This document shows, piece by piece, positions 11,601-20,657 of a stretch of 64,000 bases of DNA (positions are counted from its first letter, which is position 1; each line of letters begins with the position of its first letter). The notes under the pieces were generated by a model. It did not search any database. It was given only the letters and a program-made list of their open reading frames with translations, and had not been told where the DNA came from. Made by a program: the position numbers and the translations under genes. Source of the DNA: Methylobacterium gossipiicola (lineage in GTDB: Bacteria; Pseudomonadota; Alphaproteobacteria; Rhizobiales; Beijerinckiaceae); the NCBI RefSeq assembly GCF_900113485.1, contig NZ_FOPM01000012.1, positions 62,001-126,000 on the forward strand. The letters are read 5' to 3'.

Positions 11601-13340
11601 TCAGCGGACCTGATCGAGGAGCTCGGCGCCCTCGGTGACGACGCGCTTGCCCGCGCCTACCCCCTCGGCGACGAGCACGTTGGTCCCGTCGAGGGGCTCG
11701 ACCCGGACCTGGCGGGCCTCGAAGCGCTCGGCGGCGACGTGCTCGTAGACGATGGCCTGCCCGTTGCCGGAGCGGACCACCGCCGCACGCGGCAGGGCGA
11801 GGCCGGACTGCTCGGCGTCCGTGCCGGCGAGCACCGTGAGGAACTGCCCGACCCGCAGGCCGGCGGTGTTGCCCTTGATCGCGAACTGGACCGGGATGGC
11901 CTGGTTGCGGTCGGCGAGGCCGGCGCCCTGGTAGACGAGGGATAGGGTGCGCCCGTCGGCGAAGCGGGCCGTGGCGTTCCCAGCCGGCGTGAGGGCGTCG
12001 AAGCTCAGGGCCTCGACCCAGAGACGGGTCGGGTCGACGATCTGGAACACCATGGCGCCGGCCGCCGCCATCTGGCCCGCCACCGCGGAGGCCTGCGCGA
12101 TAACGCCGTCGACGGGCGCGACCAGGGCTTCCGGCTGCTGTCGTGCCTTGTCGAGGGCCGTGCGGCGGTCCTGCAGGCCCTTCAGCTCGGAGAGGGCGTC
12201 GTCGAGCTGTGTCTGGGCGACGGCGCCGGTGGTCGCGAGCTTGCGATAGCGCTCCACGCGGCGCTCGACGACGTCGATCTGCTGGTCGAGCTCGCCCTGG
12301 CGCTGGCGCATGTCCGAGACGTCGATGGCCTGGACCGGGGGCGTCACGTAGGCCAGCACGTCGCCCTTCCTCACCGTCGTCCCGAGGCGCGGGAACAGGC
12401 CTGAGGACGGCGGCGAGAGCCGGCCGCCGACCGAGGATTGCACGACGCCGCTGGCGTTCGGGTCCGGGATCACGCGTCCCGGCAGTTCGACCGTCCGGTG
12501 GAACGTCGCCTGCTCCGTCATGGTGGTGCGCAGGACCAGGAGGCGCTGGGTCGGCTTGGGCACGAACACGGAGCCGTCAGGCAGGCGCTGGGCAAGGTCG
12601 GACGACGGCTGCGCGGGGTCGAGCAGGGCCGCGCCTTGAACCGGGTCGCCCTTGGACGGGGTGCCGTGGTCCTCGTCGCCATGGGCGAAGGCCACGGTCC
12701 CGAGCGCCAGGGTCACGAAGACCGCCATGACGGCCACGGCGGGAAGGCTGCGCCGGCCCCGCATGAGCACGGTGAGCAGCATGCCGAGGAGGAAGGCGGC
12801 CGCCGCGGTCAGCATCAGGACGGGGTCCTTGGCCGCGAGGCGGGCCTTCAGGTCGGCGACGGCGGCGGACGCCTTGGCCATGGCGGTGCCGGCCGGCGCT
12901 GCGGCCGGGGCGGCGACGGGCGCCTGGGTCTGCGGGATGGACAGCGGGACGGTGAGGACGTCGACCGCCTCCCCGGCGGTGACGGTCACCAGGAGGTCGT
13001 GCGATCCCGCCTGCGCGAGCCAGGGCGCGGGAAGCACGTAGGCCGCCTCGGCGGTCTCGGTGGCGGTCCTCTGCCCCTCGGGCGTCTCCACCTCCAGGAC
13101 TGCGCCGCGGACGGGTTCGTTGGTCCGGAAGCGGTCGAGGTAGAACGTGACCTTCCCGTCCCGTGGGATGGCGGTCAGCTCGAACGCGTCCGACGCGGCC
13201 TCGCCGCGCGGGGCGATGGACTTCGAGACGGGCGGGGGCGGTGCGCCGTGGTCGTGCCCCTCATGGGCACGTGCGGGACCCGCCAGCGAAGCGACGGCCA
13301 GCCACGCCGCGCCAAGGGCGGCGGCAATACGAAAAGACAT
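11601..13340 (-). CDS. Periplasmic adaptor of the HME-RND pump, with His-rich N-terminal extension
   Basis: A 579-residue membrane-fusion protein, considerably longer than usual (about 400-500). Start at MSFRIAAALG, giving a signal peptide ending GPARAHEG and then a His-rich patch HEGHDHG. Residues up to about 140 form an extra beta domain, followed by a second hydrophobic stretch near 180-225 and another His/Asp patch (HGDEDHG). The adaptor proper begins about residue 270, with the barrel-sandwich and helical hairpin (RQGELDQQIDVVERRVERY) and a C-terminal beta-barrel. It joins the pump to an outer-membrane channel. First gene of the leftward operon with the pump and the small periplasmic protein. 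Confidence 0.85.
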   Translation of the reverse strand: MSFRIAAALGAAWLAVASLAGPARAHEGHDHGAPPPPVSKSIAPRGEAASDAFELTAIPRDGKVTFYLDRFRTNEPVRGAVLEVETPEGQRTATETAEAAYVLPAPWLAQAGSHDLLVTVTAGEAVDVLTVPLSIPQTQAPVAAPAAAPAGTAMAKASAAVADLKARLAAKDPVLMLTAAAAFLLGMLLTVLMRGRRSLPAVAVMAVFVTLALGTVAFAHGDEDHGTPSKGDPVQGAALLDPAQPSSDLAQRLPDGSVFVPKPTQRLLVLRTTMTEQATFHRTVELPGRVIPDPNASGVVQSSVGGRLSPPSSGLFPRLGTTVRKGDVLAYVTPPVQAIDVSDMRQRQGELDQQIDVVERRVERYRKLATTGAVAQTQLDDALSELKGLQDRRTALDKARQQPEALVAPVDGVIAQASAVAGQMAAAGAMVFQIVDPTRLWVEALSFDALTPAGNATARFADGRTLSLVYQGAGLADRNQAIPVQFAIKGNTAGLRVGQFLTVLAGTDAEQSGLALPRAAVVRSGNGQAIVYEHVAAERFEARQVRVEPLDGTNVLVAEGVGAGKRVVTEGAELLDQVR

Positions 13341-13430
13341 GGAAGAGGCATCCTCGCGTTCGAACACCGGACGCACATCCGCGGCTTGCGGACGGAATCC
13401 GACCGTTGCGCGCCCTTGGCGCGCCGTTCG

Positions 13431-13904
13431 TTACGCGAGGGTTCGTGGGGGCCTGGGCAGGGCCTCGGGGCCGAGGCCGGAGCGGCCGTCGATGTCGTGC
13501 GTGACCAGAACGACATGCCCGAAGGCGAGCGTCGGCATTGTCATCGGAGCCGAGAGGATGCCAGGAACGCAGCAGGACATCGTCCCGCAGCATGCGCCCT
13601 TGCAGGGACCGGGGCAGCAACCCCGACCCGCGTCCTCGGACTGGAGGACGGCGACCCGGGCGGGAACCGCGGCCTTGAGCAGCACGGGCGTTGCATCGAC
13701 GGCAGCCGCCGACCGACCGACGTCGCGCGGTGCGGGGGCCGCCAGCGGCGCGACGGACGCCTTGGGCGCCCGCGTCATGGCGGCATGGTCATGGCCACCG
13801 TGATGATGGCCTTCGTGAGCCTGGACGGCAGACGGCGCGACGTAGGCGATGATCATCACGATCATCGCCGCCATCAGGCGCACGAGTTGCCGGTCGGGTC
13901 TCAT
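13431..13904 (-). CDS. Secreted Cys/His-rich putative metal-binding protein
   Basis: A 157-residue protein with an N-terminal signal (IVMIIAYVAPSAVQA), a His cluster immediately after it (HEGHHHGGHDHAAM) and a dense Cys cluster near residues 95-112 (GRGCCPGPCKGACCGTMSCC: eight Cys in about twenty residues). The Cys pattern resembles a small metal-thiolate knot. The family is not recognised. It lies 90 bp upstream of the adaptor gene and in the same direction, so it may lead that operon. Confidence 0.7.
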   Translation of the reverse strand: MRPDRQLVRLMAAMIVMIIAYVAPSAVQAHEGHHHGGHDHAAMTRAPKASVAPLAAPAPRDVGRSAAAVDATPVLLKAAVPARVAVLQSEDAGRGCCPGPCKGACCGTMSCCVPGILSAPMTMPTLAFGHVVLVTHDIDGRSGLGPEALPRPPRTLA

Positions 13905-13996
13905 CGGGATTGCTTACACCGTTTCGATGGGCCGAGGAATACTCGCCCCGGGACACAAATGGCCGAGCGCCGATATTGTTTCCGCTTGCCGGTCGG

Positions 13997-14206
13997 TCAA
14001 GCCGCGGCGGTCAGCGGTTCGACGCCATAGCCCGCGGAACTGACCGCGTCGGTGAACCGCGCCGCATCCGAGGACGACGCGATGGAGACGATGCCTTCGC
14101 CCAGGTCGATGTCGACGGTGGCATTCGGATCGACGCCCAGGACCGCGCGCGTAACGGACTTGGCGCAGCCGCCGCAGTTCATTCGAGTGACCTTGAGCCG
14201 GATCAT
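13997..14206 (-). CDS. copZ: CopZ-like copper chaperone (heavy-metal-associated domain)
   Basis: A 69-residue soluble HMA domain. The ATG at 14206 is preceded by AGGAG at ideal distance, ruling out longer frames. The metal-binding loop is VTRMNCGGCAKSV (M-x-C-x-x-C), followed by the ferredoxin-like babbab pattern. Such chaperones deliver Cu(I) to CopA, which fits because CopA here has no HMA domain of its own. A CueR-type promoter lies 33-63 bp upstream, so copZ and copA should be co-induced by copper. Confidence 0.92.
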   Translation of the reverse strand: MIRLKVTRMNCGGCAKSVTRAVLGVDPNATVDIDLGEGIVSIASSSDAARFTDAVSSAGYGVEPLTAAA

Positions 14207-14238
14207 GACGGTTCTCCTCTTAGAAGTGACGTCACGGC

Positions 14239-14269
14239 GATATGGGGCTTCCCATGATGGGAAGGTCAA
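14239..14269 (-). promoter_or_regulatory. CueR-type promoter of the copZ-like gene
   Basis: Minus-strand -35 TTGACC (14264-14269) and -10 CATATC (14239-14244) with a 19-bp spacer. The spacer carries the palindrome CTTCCCATGATGGGAAG (14248-14264), nearly identical to that upstream of copA (6662-6680). Same sensor (CueR) inferred. Confidence 0.87.
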
Positions 14270-14352
14270 GAGCTTCTTGTCCGGCGGCAGACGGATACCT
14301 CGGAGCGGCTTGTCTTGGCGTGATCTCAAGCTTGGTGCAGGCCCCCGCCCGG

Positions 14353-14383
14353 CCTATCCCTTGCTCTCAACGTAAGGGGCTGA
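14353..14383 (-). promoter_or_regulatory. Possible further MerR-type promoter
   Basis: On the minus strand TCAGCC and GATAGG are separated by exactly 19 bp, and the spacer CCTTACGTTGAGAGCAAGG is an imperfect dyad (CCTT...AAGG arms). This has the geometry of a MerR-family promoter, but the -35 is poor. It would read leftwards to the copZ-like gene. The rest of 14270-14785 (about 500 bp) holds no gene I can support. Confidence 0.3.
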
Positions 14384-14785
14384 CCATGGGCGTCAATTTC
14401 CGTCCACGTGCAGGCCATGAACCGATATGACCTTGACGACCCGGCATGCTCCGATCCGTCCATGCCTGTAAGCCCCGACCATGCGTGGAAGCTCGTCCTT
14501 CGGGGCCAATAGCCATCTCCGGCTGACGACCGCCCCTTTTCGCCGTGCCGAGGCGTGCGTATCCGGCGCACGTCGACCAGTCCGGACCAATGACGATCCT
14601 AGACCTCGCCAGCGAAAGGACCAACGAGGCGCCTTCGCGTCCGCTGAACCCCGAACAATACACGCGATTATCTCGTGCGCTTCTCATCTTTGGCTAAGCG
14701 ATACGTCTGAAACACCAAAATAGTCTCGGATCGGTTTCCGAACGAAATGCGTTGCTGGCCATACAATGTTTCTAGGAGCACCACG

Positions 14786-15034
14786 ATGAAGCGCAACCTT
14801 CTCGCTTACGCCGCCGCCACGACCCTGGCCCTGGCGCCGGTCGGGGCCCTCGCCCAGCACATCGACGTCGGCCCGGGCGGCGTCGGCGTCCATGGCGACA
14901 GTCATGGCGAGCGCCACGGCGACCGTCACCATGACGACCACCATGAGGTCGTCCGCGAGCATCACCACCACGACGACCATCACGATGACAACCATGGCAG
15001 CGAGCGCCGAACCACGGTCATCGAGCGCCACTGA
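14786..15034 (+). CDS. Small secreted His/Asp-rich protein
   Basis: An 82-residue protein; ATG at 14786 with AGGAG 7 bases upstream. The signal peptide (MKRNLLAYAAATTLAL...ALAQ) is followed by a mature chain of about 58 residues in which His and Asp make up close to half (DRHHDDHHEVV, HHHHDDHHDD). It has no fold-like hydrophobic core, so it is probably disordered and able to bind several Ni, Zn or Cu ions. It is the first of two such genes in tandem, upstream of the czcBA-type pump. Confidence 0.75.
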   Translation: MKRNLLAYAAATTLALAPVGALAQHIDVGPGGVGVHGDSHGERHGDRHHDDHHEVVREHHHHDDHHDDNHGSERRTTVIERH

Positions 15035-15135
15035 GCGGTTCGCCGCTCCCAGGTCCGGCAAGATGAACGCGGGTTTCAGACCCCGTTCAAGTCGCCGGAC
15101 CCATGCTCACGGCATCAATCCTTGAGGAAAGAGCC

Positions 15136-15369
15136 ATGCGAGTCCGCATCCCAGCCCTTCTCGCCGCGACCCTGATCCTCGTCCCTGCCGCCGCATCGGC
15201 GCAGTATTACGGGGGCGACTTCGAGAGGCGCGGTCGCGACGTCCATGTCGACCGCTACCATCACGGCGACCACGACGACATCGTCGTGCATCGTCATCGC
15301 CGCCACTACGAGGAGCGGCCGGTCTACTACGAGCGTCGCCACCACCATCATCACCATCACGACTATTGA
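15136..15369 (+). CDS. Small secreted His/Tyr/Arg-rich protein
   Basis: A 77-residue protein beginning MRVRIPALLAATLI, with GAGGAAAG as ribosome-binding site. The signal peptide ends near ASAQYY. The mature chain is charged (RGRDVHVDRYHHGDHDD) and ends in HHHHHHHDY, a natural polyhistidine tail. Same type as the preceding gene but with more Arg and Tyr. Probably a periplasmic metal buffer; no family assigned. Confidence 0.75.
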   Translation: MRVRIPALLAATLILVPAAASAQYYGGDFERRGRDVHVDRYHHGDHDDIVVHRHRRHYEERPVYYERRHHHHHHHDY

Positions 15370-15434
15370 GGCTTGCCTCCCGTCGGGGGCCATCCGGCAT
15401 GTACGAGTGGCCCGGAATCGTTCATAAGGCAGCC

Positions 15435-15797
15435 ATGAGCGCGGGATCCCCAATTAGGGCCTACGAGGCAATGCGCGGTTGGTGGGCGATCGCCGTCCGC
15501 GCGCTCTCGCTCGTGCTCGCCCTGGCGCTTGTCGCTCCCGGAACCATCCATTCCGCAGAGGTCCATCGCTTCGCCGGTGCCGAAGTGTCGATGTCGGCTT
15601 ATTCCGACGCGGCTCCGGCAAGCCATGCCGATGGCTGCCTGACCTGTCACGCAAACTGCGGATGCCACCAAGCCATCAATCCCGAGGGACCGGCTTTGGC
15701 GCTGAGCGCCATGACCAAGCGGCCGACCTACGCCCTCGTGGACGCGACTATGGTTTCGGTCTCGCCGGACCGCCTTCCGAGGCCTCCCCGCGCCTGA
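15435..15797 (+). CDS. Membrane-anchored or secreted Cys/His protein
   Basis: A 120-residue protein, start taken at MSAGSPIRAYE. One hydrophobic segment (WAIAVRALSLVLALALVAPG, about residues 17-36) acts as signal or anchor. The exported part contains CLTCHANCGCHQ, a compact four-Cys, two-His cluster that looks like a metal site. Similar small proteins with a Cys/His knot precede RND metal pumps in other alphaproteobacteria. It lies 136 bp before the czcB-type adaptor gene on the same strand. Confidence 0.6.
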   Translation: MSAGSPIRAYEAMRGWWAIAVRALSLVLALALVAPGTIHSAEVHRFAGAEVSMSAYSDAAPASHADGCLTCHANCGCHQAINPEGPALALSAMTKRPTYALVDATMVSVSPDRLPRPPRA

Positions 15798-15932
15798 GAT
15801 GGCGTCGTCACGTCCGTGGCGCGCGTCCTCCGACCATCCCAGCGGATGATCGGCCCCCACAGAGCGTGAACAGTACGGAGCACCGAAGCCCAGAGAACGG
15901 GCCTTCGTGTTCCAGGCAAACGGCCTCCTTCC

Positions 15933-17357
15933 ATGCGTGCACTTCTGTCCGTGGCCTTCCTGGCCATAGGCATCGCCATCGGCGGTGCCTTCCCGCGTGT
16001 GTCCGAAATCGTGCAGGGCGCCCTCGCGACCGCCGGTCTTTCAACGGCCCCGAAGCCTCCACCGACGAACGCCGCCGTATCGAGGCCGGCGTCCGGGAAG
16101 GGCGACGAGGGACACGGCGAGCCGGATCACGAGCATGCTTCCAACGAGCGCCCGGATTCGGCGGGCGAGCCGGCGCATGGAGAGGCCGCACATCGGCATT
16201 CGGATAACGAGGCCAAGCCCAAGCCGAAGGCCCCCGGCCACGCGCATGCCGAGGGCGAGGCGCACGGCGAGGAGGGCGAGGGCAAGATCAAGATGACGGC
16301 CGAACAGGCCGCGGAGCAGGACATCAAGCTGGCTCGCGTCGACGCCGGCATACTCTCGCGCCATCTCCTCGTTCCCGGTTCCATCGTCCAGGATGCCGAC
16401 CGGATCGCCCGCGTGCCCGCCCGGGTTGCCGGGACGGTGGCGGAAATGCGCAAGCGTCTCGGCGAGGACGTAGCCAAGGGCGAGGTCGTAGCGGTCCTCG
16501 ATAGCCGCGAGGTTGCAGAGGCCAAGAGCGAGTTCCTGACGGCGACCGTCAAGGCGGACCTGGAGAAGACCAACTTCGACCGCCAGCAAGCGCTCTGGGA
16601 CAAGCGAATCTCGGCGGAATCGGCCTTTCTCAACGCGAAGGCGGCCTATTCGGAAGCGACCCTTCGCGTCGACCTCGCCCGCCAGAAGCTTTCGGCCCTG
16701 GGGCTAAACGCGGCCGAGGTCGCAGTCTCGGCCAAGAAGGACGAGACAACCCCGAACCTGTCGACCCTTCGACGATACGAGCTCAGGTCCCCCCTCGCCG
16801 GACGGGTCGTCGAGCGAAAGGTCGACGTCGGCACGAAGGTCGGCAGCGAGGGCGACCCCGCGGACGTCTACACCGTGGCCGACCTGTCCTCCGTGTGGAT
16901 CGAGCTCTCGGTCCCGACAACCGAGCTGGCGAAGGTGCGAGAGGGCGCCCGGGTGGCCATCGTCGCGGGGGACGACCGCCCTCGCGCAGAGGGCAAGGTC
17001 GTCTTCGTGAGCCCGATCCTCAACCCGGAGACGCGCTCGGCCCGTGTCATCGTCTCTTTGCCCAACAAGGACATGGCCTGGCGGCCGGGGACCTTCGTGA
17101 CGACGGAAGTCGAGATCGCCCAGGATCCCGTCAAGGTCCGACTGCCGAAATCCGCAATCCAGACCATCGGCGGCGAGAAGGTGGTGTTCGTGCGGACCCC
17201 GGCGGGGTTCGAGAGAAGGGACGTGACCATCGGCAAGGCCGACGACCAGGCCTACGAGATCCTTTCGGGTCTGAACCCAGGCGACGAGGTCGCGGTGGCC
17301 AACTCCTTCGTCCTGAAGGCCGAGCTCGGCAAGGCCGAAGCCGACCACGACCACTGA
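15933..17357 (+). CDS. czcB: CzcB-type periplasmic adaptor of an HME-RND pump
   Basis: A 474-residue membrane-fusion protein. The N-terminal signal-anchor (MRALLSVAFLAIGIAIGGAF) is followed by a His/Glu-rich linker of about 90 residues (HGEPDHEHAS, GHAHAEGEAHGEEGEG) that may bind metal in the periplasm. Then come the barrel-sandwich (VPGSIVQDADRIARVPARV), the helical hairpin (residues about 195-260) and the beta-barrel and membrane-proximal domains (QTIGGEKVVFVRT). It ends with EADHDH. The stop lies 14 bp before the pump gene. Confidence 0.9.
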   Translation: MRALLSVAFLAIGIAIGGAFPRVSEIVQGALATAGLSTAPKPPPTNAAVSRPASGKGDEGHGEPDHEHASNERPDSAGEPAHGEAAHRHSDNEAKPKPKAPGHAHAEGEAHGEEGEGKIKMTAEQAAEQDIKLARVDAGILSRHLLVPGSIVQDADRIARVPARVAGTVAEMRKRLGEDVAKGEVVAVLDSREVAEAKSEFLTATVKADLEKTNFDRQQALWDKRISAESAFLNAKAAYSEATLRVDLARQKLSALGLNAAEVAVSAKKDETTPNLSTLRRYELRSPLAGRVVERKVDVGTKVGSEGDPADVYTVADLSSVWIELSVPTTELAKVREGARVAIVAGDDRPRAEGKVVFVSPILNPETRSARVIVSLPNKDMAWRPGTFVTTEVEIAQDPVKVRLPKSAIQTIGGEKVVFVRTPAGFERRDVTIGKADDQAYEILSGLNPGDEVAVANSFVLKAELGKAEADHDH

Positions 17358-17371
17358 AGGCGGGCGCGGAC

Positions 17372-20300
17372 ATGATCTCGAAGATCCTCGACTTCTCGGT
17401 CCACCAGCGCTGGCTCGTGGTGCTCCTGTCGCTTCTCGCCGCCGGCTTCGGCGTCTTCTCGCTGACCAAGCTCCCCATCGACGCGGTGCCCGACATCACC
17501 AACAACCAGGTGCAGATTAACACCACGGCGCCGTCGCTCTCGCCGGTCGATATCGAGAAGCAGGTGACCTATCCGGTCGAGACCGCCCTCGCCGGGATCA
17601 AGGGCCTGGAATACACCCGCTCGCTCTCGCGGAACGGGTTCTCCCAGGTCACCGCGGTCTTTTCCGAGAAGTTAGACATCTACTTCGCCCGGCAGCAGGT
17701 GGCGGAGCGCATCAACGAGGCGAAGTCGACCCTGCCGCCCGGGGCAGAGCCCCACATGGGCCCGATCTCGACCGGCCTGGGCGAGATCTACATGTGGTCC
17801 ATCCACTACGCCAAGCCCGAGGAGCGCAAGGTCTCCCCGGACGGCAAGGGCGGGTGGCAGTCGGACGGAAGCTACCTGACCCCCGAGGGCCAGCGGCTCA
17901 CGACCGAGCTGGAGCGCACGGCCTACCTGCGCACCGTTCAGGACTGGATCATCCGCCCCCAGGTGAAGACCGTGCCGGGGGTCGCCGGCGTCGACAGCAT
18001 CGGCGGCTTCGACAAGCAGTACCACGTCCAGCCCGACCCGATGAAGCTCACCGCCCTCGACCTGTCCTTCGCCGACATCGCCCGGGCGCTGGAGGCCAAC
18101 AACGCCAACCAAGGCGCACGTTACCTTGAGGACAACGGCGAGGGCTACGTAGTGCGCGCCGCCGGCCGCCTTGAGACCATGGAGGACATCGGCTCCGTCG
18201 TAGTGACGACGCGCGGCGGCGTGCCGGTCCGCATCTCCGACATCGCAGAGGTTCGGATCGGGCGCGACCTGCGCACCGGCTCCGGCAGCGAGGACGGGCG
18301 CGAGGTGGTGATCGGCACCGCCCTGATGCTCATCGGCGAGAACAGCCGGACCGTGGCGGCCGGCGTCGACGCTCGCATGACCGAGGTCCGGCGCACGCTA
18401 CCGCCCGGCATCCAGGTCCAGACCGTGCTCAACCGTACGGTCCTCGTCGAGGCCACCATCAGGACCGTCGCGAAGAACCTGGCCGAGGGCGCGGCCCTCG
18501 TCGTCGTCATCCTGTTCCTGTTGCTGGGCAACATCCGCGCGGCCATCGTCGCTGCCCTCGTCATCCCGGTGGCGATGCTGATGACCATGACCGGCATGGT
18601 CCAGGGCCGCATCAGCGCCAACCTGATGAGCCTCGGCGCCCTCGACTTCGGCTTAATCGTCGACGGGGCCGTCATCATCACCGAGAACGCCCTGCGCCAC
18701 CTGGCGGAGCGGCAGGGGGAGCTCGGGCGCAAGCTCGAACTGGAGGAGCGCCTCGTCACGGTGAGGGCCTCGGCCGAGGAGATGATCAAGCCCTCCCTCT
18801 ACGGGCAAGCTATCATCATCCTCGTCTACGTGCCGCTCCTCACCTTCACTGGTGTCGAGGGCAAGATGTTCGAGCCGATGGCACTCACCGTCATCATCGC
18901 CCTTCTCTCGGCCTTCGTCCTGTCGCTGACCTTCGTGCCGGCGATGATCGCCATCGTCATCACCGGCAAGGTGACGGAGAAGGACAACGTCCTCATCCGC
19001 GGGATCAAAGCCGCCTACCGTCCGGTCCTCGGTGCCGCCCTGCGGGTCCCGATGACTTTCGTCGCGGTTGCCCTGGTGCTGCTCGTCGGGGCCGGGTTCC
19101 TGTTCACCAAGCTCGGGCAGGAGTTCATCCCGCAGCTCGACGAGAAGAGCATCGCGCTGAACGCCCAGCGCATCCCGTCGACCTCGCTCACCCAGTCGCA
19201 GGCGATGCAGCTGAAGGTCGAGCAGGCCGTTAGTCGGTTCCCCCAGGTCGCCTACGTCTTCTCGAAGACCGGCACCGCCGAGGTCGCCTCGGACCCCATG
19301 CCACCGAGCTCGTCCGACACCTTCGTCATTCTGAAACCGCAGGAGGAATGGCCCGACCCCGACCTGTCCAAGGCGGACTTGCAGGAGCAGATCGAGAAGG
19401 CCCTGGGGTCGCTTGCCGGCAATGTCTACGAGTTCTCCCAGCCCATCCAGCTTCGCTTCAACGAGCTCCTGGCCGGCACCCGCGGCGACCTTGCCGTAAA
19501 GGTGTTCGGTGAGGAGTTCGAGCCGATGCTCAAGACCGCCAACCAAGTCGCCGCGATCCTGCGCGGGACGGAGGGGGCCGACGACGTCAAGGTCGAGCAG
19601 ACGGCCGGCCTGCCGTTCCTGGAGATCAAGATCAACAAGACCGAGGCCGCGCGCCTCGGCCTGAGCACGTCCGCAATCCAAGACGTCATCGGGGCGGCCA
19701 TCGGCGGCCGCGAGGCCGGCATGGTGTTCGAGGGGGATCGCCGCTTCCCCATCGTCGTGCGGCTGAACGACAAGGTTCGCGAGGACCGCGAGGCCCTGGA
19801 GAACATCCCTGTTCCGTTGCCCCCGGGCGCCAATGGGCGGGCCTCCTCCGTGCTCCTGAAGCAGGTGGCGAGCTTCTCTGTCACCGAGGGCCCGAACCAG
19901 ATCTCGCGGGAAAATGGTCGGCGCCGCGTCGTGGTCACCGCCAACGTCCGGGGCCGCGACATCGGCTCGCTCGTCGCCGAGGCGCAGGCCAAGGTCGCGT
20001 CCGGGGTGCAGCTTCCGGCCGGCTACTACGTGACCTGGGGCGGACAATTCGAGAACCTGGCCTCGGCCCGCCAGCGACTGATGGTGGTCGTGCCGGTCTG
20101 CTTCTTCCTGATCTTCCTGCTTCTGTTCTCGGCCCTGAACTCGGCCAAGGACGCCTTACTCGTGTTCAGCGCGGTGCCGCTGGCGCTCACCGGCGGCATC
20201 GCCGCCCTGTGGCTGCGGGGAATGCCGTTCTCCGTGCCCGCGGCGGTGGGTTTCATCGCCCTGTCGGGGGTGGCGGTCCTCAACGGCTTGGTGATGCTGA

Positions 20301-20629
20301 CGTACATCAAGCAGCTCATCGCGGAGGGGAAGCCCCGGCGCGAGGCGATCCTCGAAGGCGCGATGACCCGGCTCCGACCGGTGGCGATGACCGCCTTGGT
20401 GGCGTCCCTCGGGTTCGTACCGATGGCGTTGGCGACCGAGACGGGGGCCGAGGTCCAACGGCCGCTCGCCACCGTGGTGATCGGAGGCCTCATCAGCGCG
20501 ACCCTGCTGACGTTGGTCGTCCTGCCGGCCCTGTACGCACGCTTTGCCGGAGCGGTCCTGCCGTCGGGGGGCGCCCGGCCGGTTGGTGCCGGCCAAGCGA
20601 GGCACCAGGTCGAGGTCGCGGCGGAGTGA
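17372..20629 (+). CDS. czcA: CzcA-type HME-RND pump for divalent cations
   Basis: A 1085-residue RND pump starting MISKILDFSVHQRW. The fourth helix holds DFGLIVDGAVIITEN (about residues 425-439), the signature of pumps for Zn, Co, Cd and sometimes Ni. The porter loops contain the typical DITNNQVQINTTAPSLSP and the insertion with KPEERKVSPDGKGG. It exports cations from periplasm or cytoplasm through a tripartite complex with the adjacent CzcB-type adaptor. No CzcC-type outer-membrane factor is encoded nearby. Confidence 0.92.
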   Translation: MISKILDFSVHQRWLVVLLSLLAAGFGVFSLTKLPIDAVPDITNNQVQINTTAPSLSPVDIEKQVTYPVETALAGIKGLEYTRSLSRNGFSQVTAVFSEKLDIYFARQQVAERINEAKSTLPPGAEPHMGPISTGLGEIYMWSIHYAKPEERKVSPDGKGGWQSDGSYLTPEGQRLTTELERTAYLRTVQDWIIRPQVKTVPGVAGVDSIGGFDKQYHVQPDPMKLTALDLSFADIARALEANNANQGARYLEDNGEGYVVRAAGRLETMEDIGSVVVTTRGGVPVRISDIAEVRIGRDLRTGSGSEDGREVVIGTALMLIGENSRTVAAGVDARMTEVRRTLPPGIQVQTVLNRTVLVEATIRTVAKNLAEGAALVVVILFLLLGNIRAAIVAALVIPVAMLMTMTGMVQGRISANLMSLGALDFGLIVDGAVIITENALRHLAERQGELGRKLELEERLVTVRASAEEMIKPSLYGQAIIILVYVPLLTFTGVEGKMFEPMALTVIIALLSAFVLSLTFVPAMIAIVITGKVTEKDNVLIRGIKAAYRPVLGAALRVPMTFVAVALVLLVGAGFLFTKLGQEFIPQLDEKSIALNAQRIPSTSLTQSQAMQLKVEQAVSRFPQVAYVFSKTGTAEVASDPMPPSSSDTFVILKPQEEWPDPDLSKADLQEQIEKALGSLAGNVYEFSQPIQLRFNELLAGTRGDLAVKVFGEEFEPMLKTANQVAAILRGTEGADDVKVEQTAGLPFLEIKINKTEAARLGLSTSAIQDVIGAAIGGREAGMVFEGDRRFPIVVRLNDKVREDREALENIPVPLPPGANGRASSVLLKQVASFSVTEGPNQISRENGRRRVVVTANVRGRDIGSLVAEAQAKVASGVQLPAGYYVTWGGQFENLASARQRLMVVVPVCFFLIFLLLFSALNSAKDALLVFSAVPLALTGGIAALWLRGMPFSVPAAVGFIALSGVAVLNGLVMLTYIKQLIAEGKPRREAILEGAMTRLRPVAMTALVASLGFVPMALATETGAEVQRPLATVVIGGLISATLLTLVVLPALYARFAGAVLPSGGARPVGAGQARHQVEVAAE

Positions 20630-20657
20630 GGCAGCCCCCACCGGACGGAGCCCTGCC

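Noticed and set aside
14280..14785. Several short frames on both strands between the copZ-like gene and the His-rich genes
   Set aside because: None has a convincing ribosome-binding site, hydrophobic core or motif, and they overlap each other in different frames.
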